Assembly (NCBI RefSeq): GCF_900101385.1
Contig: NZ_FMZB01000007.1
Coordinates: 1 to 64,000, forward strand
DNA: 64,000 nucleotides
Reading direction: 5' to 3'
Source: Terribacillus halophilus
Lineage (GTDB): Bacteria > Bacillota > Bacilli > Bacillales > Amphibacillaceae
Made by a program: the position numbers and the translations under genes. Shown piece after piece: positions 53,108-61,134 of this stretch (position 1 is the first letter of the stretch; each line of letters starts with the position of its first letter). The notes under the pieces were generated by a model that had not been told where the DNA came from, did not search any database, and was given only the letters and a program-made list of their open reading frames with translations.

Positions 53108-53120
53108 GTATAGTCTATAC
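53108..53120. promoter_or_regulatory. Palindromic operator candidate between divergent genes
   Basis: GTATAGTCTATAC is a perfect 6-1-6 inverted repeat in the 128-bp space between the hydrolase and Lrp-family genes, a normal place for autoregulation by the regulator. Confidence 0.45.
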
Positions 53121-53195
53121 TTGCTGTAATGGGAAATACATAACTTAAATCAAGTGTTCCGAGGGATTTACTTGATTAATGAAAGGACTTATAAC

Positions 53196-53612
53196 ATGCT
53201 GGATAACACGGATATTCGTATTTTGGAGGAACTATCCCATAACAGTCGCGTAACGATGAAAGAATTGGGCGAGAAGGTCCATATGACCGGGCAGGCTACT
53301 TCTGCCAGAGTGGCGAAACTAGAGGATAATGGTGTTATTGAGGGATACACAATCAAAGTTAACCAAGCAAAATTAGGTTGTCATATACATGCTTTCATCA
53401 CAATCTTCACCCAAAGTTTAAACCATCGGCCTTATCTGTCATTTATAAAAAGCCAAGGTGAATATACAATTAATAATTTTAAAATCAGCGGAGATGGATG
53501 TTATCTCCTGGAGTGCAGATTTCCTTCAAATGAGCATTTGGATCAGTTCTTAACACAATTGAACAAGTATGCGAATTATAAATTGACCACTGTCATTAAT
53601 AAGATGGAGTGA
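53196..53612 (+). CDS. Lrp/AsnC-family transcriptional regulator
   Basis: A 138-residue regulator. The N-terminal HTH reads LDNTDIRILEELSHNSRVTM with recognition helix GQATSARVAKLEDNGVIEGY; the C-terminal part is the RAM ligand-binding fold (CHIHAFITIF, ISGDGCYLLECRF). ATG at 53196 is 9 bp from AAAGGA; the frame is open further upstream without a ribosome site. The hydrolase gene at 52306-53067 is divergent, a typical regulator-target pair. Confidence 0.85.
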   Translation: MLDNTDIRILEELSHNSRVTMKELGEKVHMTGQATSARVAKLEDNGVIEGYTIKVNQAKLGCHIHAFITIFTQSLNHRPYLSFIKSQGEYTINNFKISGDGCYLLECRFPSNEHLDQFLTQLNKYANYKLTTVINKME

Positions 53613-53683
53613 TAAGAAAAGGGCTGCTATGTATGGTGATTTTTGGGGCAGAAGAGTTCAGTAACTTGCACCTGGAAGACTGC

Positions 53684-53712
53684 AAAAAGAGGTAATCCAA
53701 ATGGGATTACCT
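53684..53712 (-). terminator. Rho-independent terminator of the CarD-like gene
   Basis: AGGTAATCC (53690-53698) and GGATTACCT (53704-53712) form the stem; the minus-strand T-run is the complement of 53684-53688. Confidence 0.8.
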
Positions 53713-53783
53713 CCTGAGCTTAACTATGAACTTGACCTGCAGGGCTAATCACTCAGTGAGAAACAAACCACGCAGTCTTATTC

Positions 53784-54284
53784 TTATCTGAAAGTAGGCG
53801 CATCTATCTTAAAACGATTCTCAACCAACGCTTTCACATCAGATAATGCTTGATCGTAGGAGATATTCTTTGCTGCTTGTATCTCTCCAATTAGGAACTC
53901 TTCTGCATACTTATATATTTTTTTGTCTTGTTGGGATAGACGGCCTTCCGAAGTATGGAAGTTCAGCAAATCCCTTAGTATTTGACAAATTTCTAATGTG
54001 GTACCTGATTTCATCTTAATGTCCAGCACTTTTGACCGTTCACTTACTGAAGAAGGCAAAGGAACACCATTTTCATAAAAATCCTGTTTCACCAATTCAA
54101 GTTGTTCTACTGAAATGATTGGACGAAGACCATTCTGATTTTCGTTCTGGCTTGGTATAAACACATGCAAATTCTTGTAAGGAAAGAAGATCTTGAGATA
54201 CTCTTTTTCCCTTATATATTCCTTCGATTCAATGGTTCCTGTTCCGTGAAATGGATAGAATACACTATCTCCGCCTTTTAGCAA
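53784..54284 (-). CDS. CarD-family transcription factor
   Basis: A 166-residue protein. The N-terminal CarD_TRCF RNA-polymerase interaction domain (about 1-65) reads KGGDSVFYPFHGTGTIESKE and YLKIFFPYKNLHVFIP; the helical C-terminal domain includes LDIKMKSGTTLEICQILRDL and SQQDKKIYKYAEEFLIGEI. CarD proteins bind the RNA polymerase beta subunit at promoters. It starts with TTG, 9 bp from AGGGAG. It is a monocistronic unit. Confidence 0.88.
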   Translation of the reverse strand: MLKGGDSVFYPFHGTGTIESKEYIREKEYLKIFFPYKNLHVFIPSQNENQNGLRPIISVEQLELVKQDFYENGVPLPSSVSERSKVLDIKMKSGTTLEICQILRDLLNFHTSEGRLSQQDKKIYKYAEEFLIGEIQAAKNISYDQALSDVKALVENRFKIDAPTFR

Positions 54285-54421
54285 ATTAACAATCTCCCTT
54301 CAAAGATACTTCTATTATACCACAATGGATATGTGTACTTTTCGGATACTTAAACAGTCTTGTTTTATGTATTTCCTTTTAAACTATATGATGCAAAACA
54401 AAATATAATATCAAAAAAATA

Positions 54422-54450
54422 TTGACCTTTTATCCTGTTTCCTGTAGGAT
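54422..54450 (+). promoter_or_regulatory. Sigma-A promoter of the triple T-box leader
   Basis: TTGACC (54422-54427) and TAGGAT (54445-54450) with a 17-bp spacer. Transcription from here would start about 15-20 bp before the first T-box. Confidence 0.7.
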
Positions 54451-54472
54451 ACTCAATATATTAATAAATGAG

Positions 54473-54714
54473 CGTTGAATGGGTTACAGTAGTGTGTGTT
54501 CTCCCTGCCAAAGAGAGCTGACGGATGGTGCAAGTCAGTGCAGAGAACAGCATGAATTACGATCCTGGAGCTTTCTTTTCCGAAACCGACTGGTGAGGGG
54601 AAGACGGTGAACAGCCGTTATGTGGAATGAGAGATTGACATGTCGTATGTCAATAATCAGGGTGGTACCGCGATATCGTCGTCCCTGCTGGATTATTTCA
54701 GCAGGGACTTTTTG
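54473..54714 (+). promoter_or_regulatory. T-box riboswitch 1 of 3, tyrosine specifier
   Basis: Stem I has GTTCTC paired with GAGAAC and a distal AGAGAG/TGGTGCAAG arm. The specifier loop GAATTACG holds the Tyr codon TAC at 54558-54560, in the GAA-N-codon frame also seen in the valS T-box. AGGGTGGTACCGCG lies at 54659-54672. The terminator GTCCCTGCTG/CAGCAGGGAC ends at 54714. Uncharged tRNA-Tyr should allow read-through. Confidence 0.9.
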
Positions 54715-54737
54715 TTTTGATAAGCTAAATAAGGATA

Positions 54738-54982
54738 AGTGATGATTGGATTAAAGTAGTGCATGTTCTCCCTGAGACAGAGAGCTGACGGATGGTGCGA
54801 GTCAGTACAAAGAACAGCATGAATTACGATCTCGGAGCTTTCTTTTCCGAACCCGTCTGGTGAGGGGAAGACGGTGAACAGCCGTTATGTGGAATGAGAG
54901 ATTGACATGTCGTATGTCAATAATCAGGGTGGTACCGCGATATCGTCGTCCCTGCTGGATTATTTCAGCAGGGATTTTTTAT
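54738..54982 (+). promoter_or_regulatory. T-box riboswitch 2 of 3, tyrosine specifier
   Basis: The second copy has specifier TAC at 54825-54827, T-box AGGGTGGTACCGCG at 54926-54939 and terminator TCCCTGCTG/CAGCAGGGA ending at about 54980. From the distal stem I to the terminator it is almost identical to copy 1, so duplication is recent. Read-through of copy 1 is required to reach it. Confidence 0.9.
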
Positions 54983-55005
54983 TTCCAAAAAATATAATAA
55001 CAGAT

Positions 55006-55248
55006 GAGCGATGAATGGATTGAAGTAGTGCATGTTCTCCCTGAGACAGAGAGCTGACGGATGGTGCGAGTCAGTACAAAGAACGGCATGAATTACGATT
55101 TGGGAGCTTTCTTTCTCGAAGCCAGTTGGTGAGGGGAAGACGGTTGATAGCCGTTATGAGGAATGAGAGATTGGCATGTTCATGTCAATAATTAGGGTGG
55201 TACCGCGATGATTTCGTCCCTGCTGAATAAGTTCAGCAGGGATTTTTT
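55006..55248 (+). promoter_or_regulatory. T-box riboswitch 3 of 3, tyrosine specifier
   Basis: The third copy has specifier TAC at 55094-55096, T-box AGGGTGGTACCGCG at 55194-55207 and terminator TCCCTGCTGAA/TTCAGCAGGGA ending at 55247. It is more diverged than copies 1 and 2 but keeps every functional element. The leader ORF begins 35 bp later. Confidence 0.9.
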
Positions 55249-55282
55249 GTTTTCTGAAAATCCTTAAAGGAGGTGGTTGTCC

Positions 55283-55387
55283 GTGGATGATGACTATTAC
55301 TATACAAAACGAAACATTACAGGAATTGATATAGAAAGAGGAGAAGAAGATGAGTCAAAATGGTTTGCGCAAAGAGCTTTTACCTAG
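55283..55387 (+). CDS. Tyr-rich leader peptide overlapping the permease gene
   Basis: A 34-codon ORF starts with GTG, 7 bp after AAAGGAGGTG (55266-55275), an ideal Shine-Dalgarno. It reads MDDDYYYTKRNITGIDIERG and ends KWFAQRAFT; codons 5-7 are TAT TAC TAT. Its stop (55385-55387) lies 38 bases inside the permease gene in another frame. Lying behind three tyrosine T-boxes, it has the form of an attenuator-type leader in which slow Tyr decoding could alter permease translation. That function is inferred. Confidence 0.55.
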   Translation: MDDDYYYTKRNITGIDIERGEEDESKWFAQRAFT

Positions 55388-56714
55388 GCATGTTCAGTTT
55401 TTGGCGTTAGCGGGTATGATCGGTACTGGTATTTTCAAAGGAAGTGGGGAAACATTGGGGATTGCCGGACCTGGTGTGGTTGTTTCCTACTTGCTTGGCG
55501 GTGCATTATTGCTGATTGTCATGGTTGCTTTGGCAGAAATGGCTGTAGTGTATCCGAATCATAATGTGCAGCATTTGGTTCATAAGGCGTTTGGATTTCA
55601 TATTTCCTTCATCGTAGGCTGGCTGTACTGGATCAACTGGACACTTGTCACGGTTGTAGAAATCCTAGCAGCAGGTTCGTTTTTACAGTTTTGGTTCACC
55701 GATACGCCACTTTGGCTGTTAAGCGCCATTTGTGCAGCACTTATCATCGGAATAAACAGTTTGCAAGTGAAATTTTACGGAGAGATGGAATTTTGGTTCG
55801 CTAGTATTAAAATCATCGCGCTAGTTTTATTTATCCTGCTAGGCGGTGCAGTTCTGCTAGGATTGACGGATTTTGCCCCTGACACACCAACACAGCATTT
55901 GCTCGGACATGGTGGATTCTTCCCGAATGGTATACAGGGTGTATTCGCTGCCTGCTTGATCGTCATGTTCTCGTTCGGAGGATCTGAACTTATCGGGGTG
56001 GCGATTTCGGAAACGAAAGATGTGAAAAAGGTTTTGCCGAAAGTAATCAAAGGCGTCGTCTGGAGGGTACTGTTGTTTTACATTTTACCTATCACAATCA
56101 TTGCTGGACTCATTCCTTGGAATGAAGTTGCCGGGACAGAGAGCCCGTTCATTCAAGTGATGGACGCCATCGGTATTCCGGGAGTTGCCCATGTGATGAA
56201 TTTCATTTTACTGACTGCCGTTTTGTCGGCCGCAAATTCAGGAATGTTTGCCACTTCCCGAACTATGTTTTCACTGGCTGAAAAAGGAGAAGCCCCGAAA
56301 CGCTTAACGAAGACCACGAAATCAGGTGCACCAATCAATGCGATTACTTTGAATGCAGTGTTGTTACTGATAGGTGCAGGATTGGCTTACTTTGCTCCGG
56401 AAAGCATTATCGGCACGATGATGACGATCCCAGGGTTCACCATGCTGCTGCTTTGGATCGGAATATGTGCAGCACAGCTAAAGCTGCGCCCTGATTATGC
56501 AGAAATGCCACACTTTCGAATGAAGCTGTTCCCGGCGACAACGCTTGTTGGACTGGCAGGTCTTGTCACCATTTTGATCGGGTCATCGTTCAGCAAAGGT
56601 ATATCCGTTGGAACCGTAGTTTGTTTTACCGCTTTAACAGTATTGTTCGTACTTGCTTTTATTTTGGGGCGGAATAAAAAAGAAGAAGAAACAGAAATAA
56701 GAAATGTCCAATGA
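55350..56714 (+). CDS. APC-superfamily amino-acid permease, probably for tyrosine
   Basis: A 454-residue protein with 12 membrane segments of the amino-acid transporter (AAT) family. Segment 1 has the substrate-binding FLALAGMIGTGIFKGSGETL with the unwound GxGIF region; FSFGGSELIGVAISETKD (segment 6) and NSGMFATSRTMFSLAEKGEA (after segment 8) are family signatures. The family includes aromatic, Lys and Pro/Thr carriers; tyrosine is inferred from the three TAC-specifier T-boxes. GAGGAG precedes the ATG. The leader ORF overlaps its first 38 bases. Confidence 0.88.
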   Translation: MSQNGLRKELLPRHVQFLALAGMIGTGIFKGSGETLGIAGPGVVVSYLLGGALLLIVMVALAEMAVVYPNHNVQHLVHKAFGFHISFIVGWLYWINWTLVTVVEILAAGSFLQFWFTDTPLWLLSAICAALIIGINSLQVKFYGEMEFWFASIKIIALVLFILLGGAVLLGLTDFAPDTPTQHLLGHGGFFPNGIQGVFAACLIVMFSFGGSELIGVAISETKDVKKVLPKVIKGVVWRVLLFYILPITIIAGLIPWNEVAGTESPFIQVMDAIGIPGVAHVMNFILLTAVLSAANSGMFATSRTMFSLAEKGEAPKRLTKTTKSGAPINAITLNAVLLLIGAGLAYFAPESIIGTMMTIPGFTMLLLWIGICAAQLKLRPDYAEMPHFRMKLFPATTLVGLAGLVTILIGSSFSKGISVGTVVCFTALTVLFVLAFILGRNKKEEETEIRNVQ

Positions 56715-56731
56715 TATATAATTTTCGACTG

Positions 56732-56763
56732 AAAGAGTCACATCAACTGTGGCTCTTTTTTTT
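56732..56763 (+). terminator. Rho-independent terminator after the permease gene
   Basis: AAAGAGTCACA and TGTGGCTCTTT form the stem (one G-U pair), followed by a T-run. Confidence 0.9.
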
Positions 56764-56875
56764 GGATTACGAAGACACTTTTACCTGATAGGATACAAGA
56801 AACCTCAATTTTCTCCGAATAGTCTAAAAAGTAGTAAAAAAGCCTTGATTAAAGAATACCATTAATTGTATCATT

Positions 56876-56894
56876 GATAATGAGAACCAGTATC
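56876..56894 (+). promoter_or_regulatory. Fur box
   Basis: GATAATGAGAACCAGTATC matches 15-16 of 19 positions of GATAATGATAATCATTATC. It lies 90 bp before the siderophore binding-protein gene and implies iron repression of the operon. Confidence 0.8.
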
Positions 56895-56983
56895 AATTGG
56901 AAATTTTACATAGAGTTATAACAAATGAGTCATCGAGTATGTTGCACGAATAGCAGTATCATATAAAAGGGGAGAAATAAAAA

Positions 56984-58042
56984 GTGGTCAAAAAACATAA
57001 ATCGTTTTTTAAAGCGGCAATTTTTGCGGTACTGTTCCTATTGGTTTTGTCTGCGTGTTCCAGTTCATCTAGTACGGAAGAGAATACAGAAGGAAGTAAT
57101 TCTTCAGGTGGGGAATCAAGTTCTGCAGGTTATCCTATCACGATTGAGCATGCATTCGGAGAAACTGTTTTAGATTCCAAACCTGAGCGGGTAGCAACAA
57201 TCCAATGGGGCAACCAAGATGTTGCACTTGCACTTGGCGTCGTGCCGGTAGGTTTCTCGGCAGCTAACTTCGGTGTCCAGGATGATAGCGGTTTGCTTCC
57301 GTGGACAGCTGAAAAATTGGAAGCGTTAGGTGAAGATAATCCGAATGTTTACCAGGATACAGATGGGCTTGATTTCGAGGCTATCTCAGATTCGCAGCCA
57401 GATGTCATTCTGGCTGCGTACTCCGGGATAACGGAAGAAGATTATAATACACTTAGTGAAATCGCACCTGTTGTTGCTTATCCGACATCTCCATGGACGA
57501 CTTCTTGGCGTGATCAAGTTACCATGAACGCAAAAGGTATGGGTATGGAACAAGTAGGGGAGCAGTTGATCGAGGACACAGAAAGCTTGATAGCTGAAAA
57601 AGTGAACGAACATCCTGAAATCAAAGGGAAGAAAGTAGCTTGGGTCAACTTCTCGGCAAATGATCTATCTGAGTTTCATTTATATACACCAGCAGATTCA
57701 CGGGTTACCTTCTTAGAAGAAATGGGGATGGAATTCCCCGAAAGCATCTCTGATTTAATCGAGGACGAAGCTGCTTATTCACTGAACTTAAGTGCAGAAA
57801 ATGCAGATGTCCTTAATGATGTAGACTTGATCATCGGGTATGGCGATGACAGCACATATGAAGCTGTGAAAAACGATTCACGATTGGGACAGATTAAAGC
57901 TATCCAAAATGGAGCTGTCGTTTTTATCGCTAATAATTCTGATTTGGCGGCAGCTGGTACGCCTAATCCGCTTGCGATTGAGTATACGATTGATAATTAT
58001 GTAACAAAGATTGATGAAGCGTTAAGTAACAATGGAGAGTAA
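56984..58042 (+). CDS. Iron-siderophore ABC transporter substrate-binding lipoprotein
   Basis: A 352-residue class III binding protein (FepB/FhuD/BtuF-like). The lipobox is LSAC (Cys25), a Ser/Glu-rich linker follows, then the Peripla_BP_2 domain (YPITIEHAFGETVLDSKPER; SQPDVILAAYSGI; GKKVAWVNF). It delivers a ferric siderophore to the permeases at 58032 and 59063. Start is GTG at 56984, with AAGGGGAG about 10 bp upstream. A Fur box precedes it. Confidence 0.92.
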   Translation: MVKKHKSFFKAAIFAVLFLLVLSACSSSSSTEENTEGSNSSGGESSSAGYPITIEHAFGETVLDSKPERVATIQWGNQDVALALGVVPVGFSAANFGVQDDSGLLPWTAEKLEALGEDNPNVYQDTDGLDFEAISDSQPDVILAAYSGITEEDYNTLSEIAPVVAYPTSPWTTSWRDQVTMNAKGMGMEQVGEQLIEDTESLIAEKVNEHPEIKGKKVAWVNFSANDLSEFHLYTPADSRVTFLEEMGMEFPESISDLIEDEAAYSLNLSAENADVLNDVDLIIGYGDDSTYEAVKNDSRLGQIKAIQNGAVVFIANNSDLAAAGTPNPLAIEYTIDNYVTKIDEALSNNGE

Positions 58043-59066
58043 TGTAACAACAAAAAGGCCAGTGGGGCATAAACGAAGCTACTACGCAGGCATTATGCTG
58101 GTTTTCTTCCTTTTGCTAGGCATCAGTATCGTGGCATCCCTGGCTTTTGGTTCAAGGTCTGTAACGTTGGAAGATTTAATGGCTGGATTGTTTGCTTACA
58201 GCTCCGATTCTTATACGGCAGCTGTCGTTCATGAAAGGATTCCGCGTACGCTATTCAGTTTATTATGCGGAGGGGCACTGGGTGTTTCCGGCGCTCTCAT
58301 GCAAGCTGTAACGCGAAATCCGCTAGCTGATCCCAGTATATTGGGAGTCAACACAGGTGCTTCCTTGTTTGTGGTTATTGGAATAGCATATTTTAATATT
58401 AGCGCGGCTGGTCACTATATTTGGCTTTCGATTTTGGGAGCGATTCTAACGGCTGTCATCGTATACGGAATCGGTTCAATGGGGCGTACAGGCAATACGC
58501 CTCTTAAGCTTGTACTGGCAGGGGCGGCTACGAGTGCTATCTTATCTTCCTTGATCAGTGCTATCATGCTGCCCCGCTCTTTTGTTATGGATCAGTTCAG
58601 GTTTTGGCAAGTGGGCAGTGTCGGTGCTGCAAACTGGGATTACATATTGATCTTTTTACCTTTTTTGGCAGCTGGAATATTGCTGGCCATTATAATGGCA
58701 CCATCGCTAAATGCTTTACTGCTGGGAGATGAGATTGCAACCGGTCAAGGCGTTCGAACAGGTTTGCTGACATTTGCAGCTGCTTTCACTGGTGTCATCT
58801 TGTGCGGAGCTGTTACAGCATTGGCTGGTCCGATCGGATTCATCGGTCTGCTGGCGACACATCTCATGCGGCTCATGTTTGGTCCTGATTTACGTTTCAT
58901 TATCCCGATGTCGGCTATTTCGGGTGCTGCTATATTGACTATAGCCGATGTACTTGGCAGATTGATAGGCAGCCCTGGCGAAGTGGAAGCCGGCATCATC
59001 ACAGCTTTCATCGGTGCTCCGGTATTGATAATACTCGCAACCAGACTGAAGGTGAAGTCATTATGA
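58032..59066 (+). CDS. FecCD-family siderophore ABC permease 1
   Basis: A 344-residue permease with nine to ten membrane segments. Family motifs are RIPRTLFSLLCGGALGVSGALMQAVTRNPLADPSILGVNTGA (seen in parts) and the coupling segment with GPIGFIGLLATHLMR. It overlaps the binding-protein gene by 11 bp and has no separate strong ribosome site, so translation is probably coupled. Confidence 0.92.
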   Translation: MESNVTTKRPVGHKRSYYAGIMLVFFLLLGISIVASLAFGSRSVTLEDLMAGLFAYSSDSYTAAVVHERIPRTLFSLLCGGALGVSGALMQAVTRNPLADPSILGVNTGASLFVVIGIAYFNISAAGHYIWLSILGAILTAVIVYGIGSMGRTGNTPLKLVLAGAATSAILSSLISAIMLPRSFVMDQFRFWQVGSVGAANWDYILIFLPFLAAGILLAIIMAPSLNALLLGDEIATGQGVRTGLLTFAAAFTGVILCGAVTALAGPIGFIGLLATHLMRLMFGPDLRFIIPMSAISGAAILTIADVLGRLIGSPGEVEAGIITAFIGAPVLIILATRLKVKSL

Positions 59067-60097
59067 ATACCACCTCTACCATCAGATTGATTAAACAAGG
59101 CAGACAGCGTCGTTTCAGAAAATGGCTGGTAATCAACGGAATGCTGGCGCTGCTTGCTATCGGTCTTTGTATTGCCATGCTTTTACTGGGGAATACAATT
59201 TATCCTATCTCTGAAGTGTTTCAAGTATTGATGGGGGAGAGAGTTCCGGGAGCATATTTTGCTGTCAACACGATAAGGCTCCCTAGGATGTTAGCCGGTG
59301 TTTTTGCAGGCTTGGCTTTTGGAATGGCAGGCCATATTTTCCAAACGATGCTGCGCAATCCACTTGCCAATCCGGATGTACTCGGTATCACGACAGGTTC
59401 CAGTGCCGCGGCTTTGTTCAGTATACTTATCTTTCAAACGAGCAATACAGCTGTTTCGTTAGCATCGGTAATAGCCGGACTTGTTACCGTTTTGCTTATT
59501 TATCTTTTGTCATCAGGCAGCCACTTTTCAATTGGACGGCTTATCTTGATTGGAATAGGTTTTCAAGCAGCGCTTAGCGCCGTGATCTCCTATTTGCTGA
59601 TGATCGGCAGTCAAGAAGATATGCCAGCAGCGCTGCGGTGGCTGAGTGGAAGCCTAAATGGCGCTAAAATGGAAACTTTATTACCGCTTATCTGTACAGT
59701 GCTGATTTGCGCACCGTTACTTCTTGTTTTAGGAAAGCATTTAGACATACTTGAATTAGGGGAAGAATCGGCTTTATCACTCGGATTAAGCACCAATAAG
59801 ATAAGATTGATTCTTATACTAAGTGCTGTATTCATGATCGCTTTTGCAACTGCAACCACCGGCCCGATCGCATTTGTCGCATTCCTCTCGGGTCCGATCG
59901 CAAAGAGATTGGTAGGGACTGGCTATTCAAATGTGCTGACAGCAGGTCTTGTAGGCATCAATTTAGTGCTCGGTGCAGACTTGATCGGGCAATTCGCCTT
60001 CGAAGTCAGGTATCCTGTAGGCATCATAACAGGGTTGGTCGGTGCACCTTATCTGCTTTATTTACTCATACGGATGAATCGAAAGGGATATCTATGA
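59063..60097 (+). CDS. FecCD-family siderophore ABC permease 2
   Basis: A 344-residue permease, partner of the preceding one: RLPRMLAGVFAGLAFGMAG, then LRNPLANPDVLGITTGSSAA, and GPIAFVAFLSGPIAKRLVG in the coupling region. Start and stop overlap the neighbours by 4 bp on both sides, a tightly coupled operon. Confidence 0.92.
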   Translation: MNTTSTIRLIKQGRQRRFRKWLVINGMLALLAIGLCIAMLLLGNTIYPISEVFQVLMGERVPGAYFAVNTIRLPRMLAGVFAGLAFGMAGHIFQTMLRNPLANPDVLGITTGSSAAALFSILIFQTSNTAVSLASVIAGLVTVLLIYLLSSGSHFSIGRLILIGIGFQAALSAVISYLLMIGSQEDMPAALRWLSGSLNGAKMETLLPLICTVLICAPLLLVLGKHLDILELGEESALSLGLSTNKIRLILILSAVFMIAFATATTGPIAFVAFLSGPIAKRLVGTGYSNVLTAGLVGINLVLGADLIGQFAFEVRYPVGIITGLVGAPYLLYLLIRMNRKGYL

Positions 60098-60900
60098 TGA
60101 AATCGACTCACAATCTTCAAGCAGAGCAAATTGTTGCTGGCTATGATAATAAGAAAATCCTTCACGGAATCGATGCTGGTATTCCAAATAACCAGATCAA
60201 CGTCATTATTGGTCCTAATGCCTGCGGTAAATCTACCTTGCTCAAAACAATGGCAAGACTGATCAAGCCGATATCAGGAGAAGTCATTCTGGATGGAAGA
60301 GCAATCCACAAGATGCCGCCAAAGAAACTGGCTAAAGTATTAGGGGTGTTGCCGCAGTCGCCGGTCGCTCCTGATGGAATATCAGTGGCTGATTTGGTTG
60401 GCAGAGGCAGATTCCCGCATCAATCCTTGCTGAGTGGATGGTCGGAAAAGGACTACGAAGCGGTCGAAGAAGCAATGGATATGATGGGGATCACAGATCT
60501 TGCCAATAGGCATCTGGATGAATTATCAGGAGGACAGAGACAGCGTGTCTGGATCGCAATGGCACTGGCTCAGCAGACGGATATATTATTCCTTGATGAG
60601 CCAACGACATTTTTGGATATCACGTATCAAGTTGAGATCCTCGACTTACTGACAGATCTTAATAATAAGTATGGCACGACGATTGTCATGGTTCTTCATG
60701 ACATCAATCTTGCAGCTCGCTATGCAGATTATATCTTTGCGCTTCGCAAAGGAGAACTGATAGCAGAAGGACAGCCATCTGACATCATCACGGATGAATT
60801 GATCAAAGAAATATTCGGGCTTGATTGTACTGTTATTCAAGATCCAGTGTCCAATACCCCGATGATAGTACCAAGAGGGCGTCATCATGTCTTTAGCTAA
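60094..60900 (+). CDS. Siderophore ABC transporter ATPase (FecE/FhuC type)
   Basis: A 268-residue ATPase. Walker A is GPNACGKST at 40-48, the Q-loop lies in VLGVLPQSPVAPDG, the signature is LSGGQRQRVWIAMAL, Walker B is ILFLDEPT and the switch histidine is in MVLHDINLA. It powers import through the FecCD pair. It ends the Fur-regulated operon before a strong terminator. Confidence 0.94.
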   Translation: MMKSTHNLQAEQIVAGYDNKKILHGIDAGIPNNQINVIIGPNACGKSTLLKTMARLIKPISGEVILDGRAIHKMPPKKLAKVLGVLPQSPVAPDGISVADLVGRGRFPHQSLLSGWSEKDYEAVEEAMDMMGITDLANRHLDELSGGQRQRVWIAMALAQQTDILFLDEPTTFLDITYQVEILDLLTDLNNKYGTTIVMVLHDINLAARYADYIFALRKGELIAEGQPSDIITDELIKEIFGLDCTVIQDPVSNTPMIVPRGRHHVFS

Positions 60901-60917
60901 GTGAATATATGAAAAAG

Positions 60918-60952
60918 TTAAAAGCGACAGGGAGCCGTCCTGTCGCTTTTAA
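60918..60952 (+). terminator. Terminator of the siderophore operon
   Basis: TTAAAAGCGACAGG and CCTGTCGCTTTTAA form a perfect 14-bp stem with a 7-nt loop. It can act in both directions. Confidence 0.9.
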
Positions 60953-60965
60953 TTCATGGAGAAAT

Positions 60966-61131
60966 TTAAAGCGGCAATGCCCCAGTCAAAACATAGGTAC
61001 CTAGATAAATAAAATTGATTGGCCAGGCATACATGACAGATTTCTTCTGGAATAAAGTTCGTTTCGGTGGAAGCAACTAACATATACAAAGCTGGGATGA
61101 CTGGGTAAATGAGGCGGAATGTTTGATCTAA
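60966..61131 (-). pseudogene. Frameshifted C-terminal remnant of a membrane protein
   Basis: Minus strand: LDQTFRLIYPVIPALYMLVA in one frame, then after a shift near 61075 PPKRTLFQKKSVMYAWPINF and IYLGTYVLTGALPL with a stop at 60966-60968. Two hydrophobic segments are clear. The 5' part is missing; the AraC-type gene ends directly upstream. The family is not identified. Confidence 0.45.
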
Positions 61132-61134
61132 ATT

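Noticed and set aside
54473-55248. CRISPR array or long direct repeats
   Set aside because: The three-fold repeat with about 240-280 bp period is explained by three T-box leaders; no short repeat-spacer pattern exists in the window.
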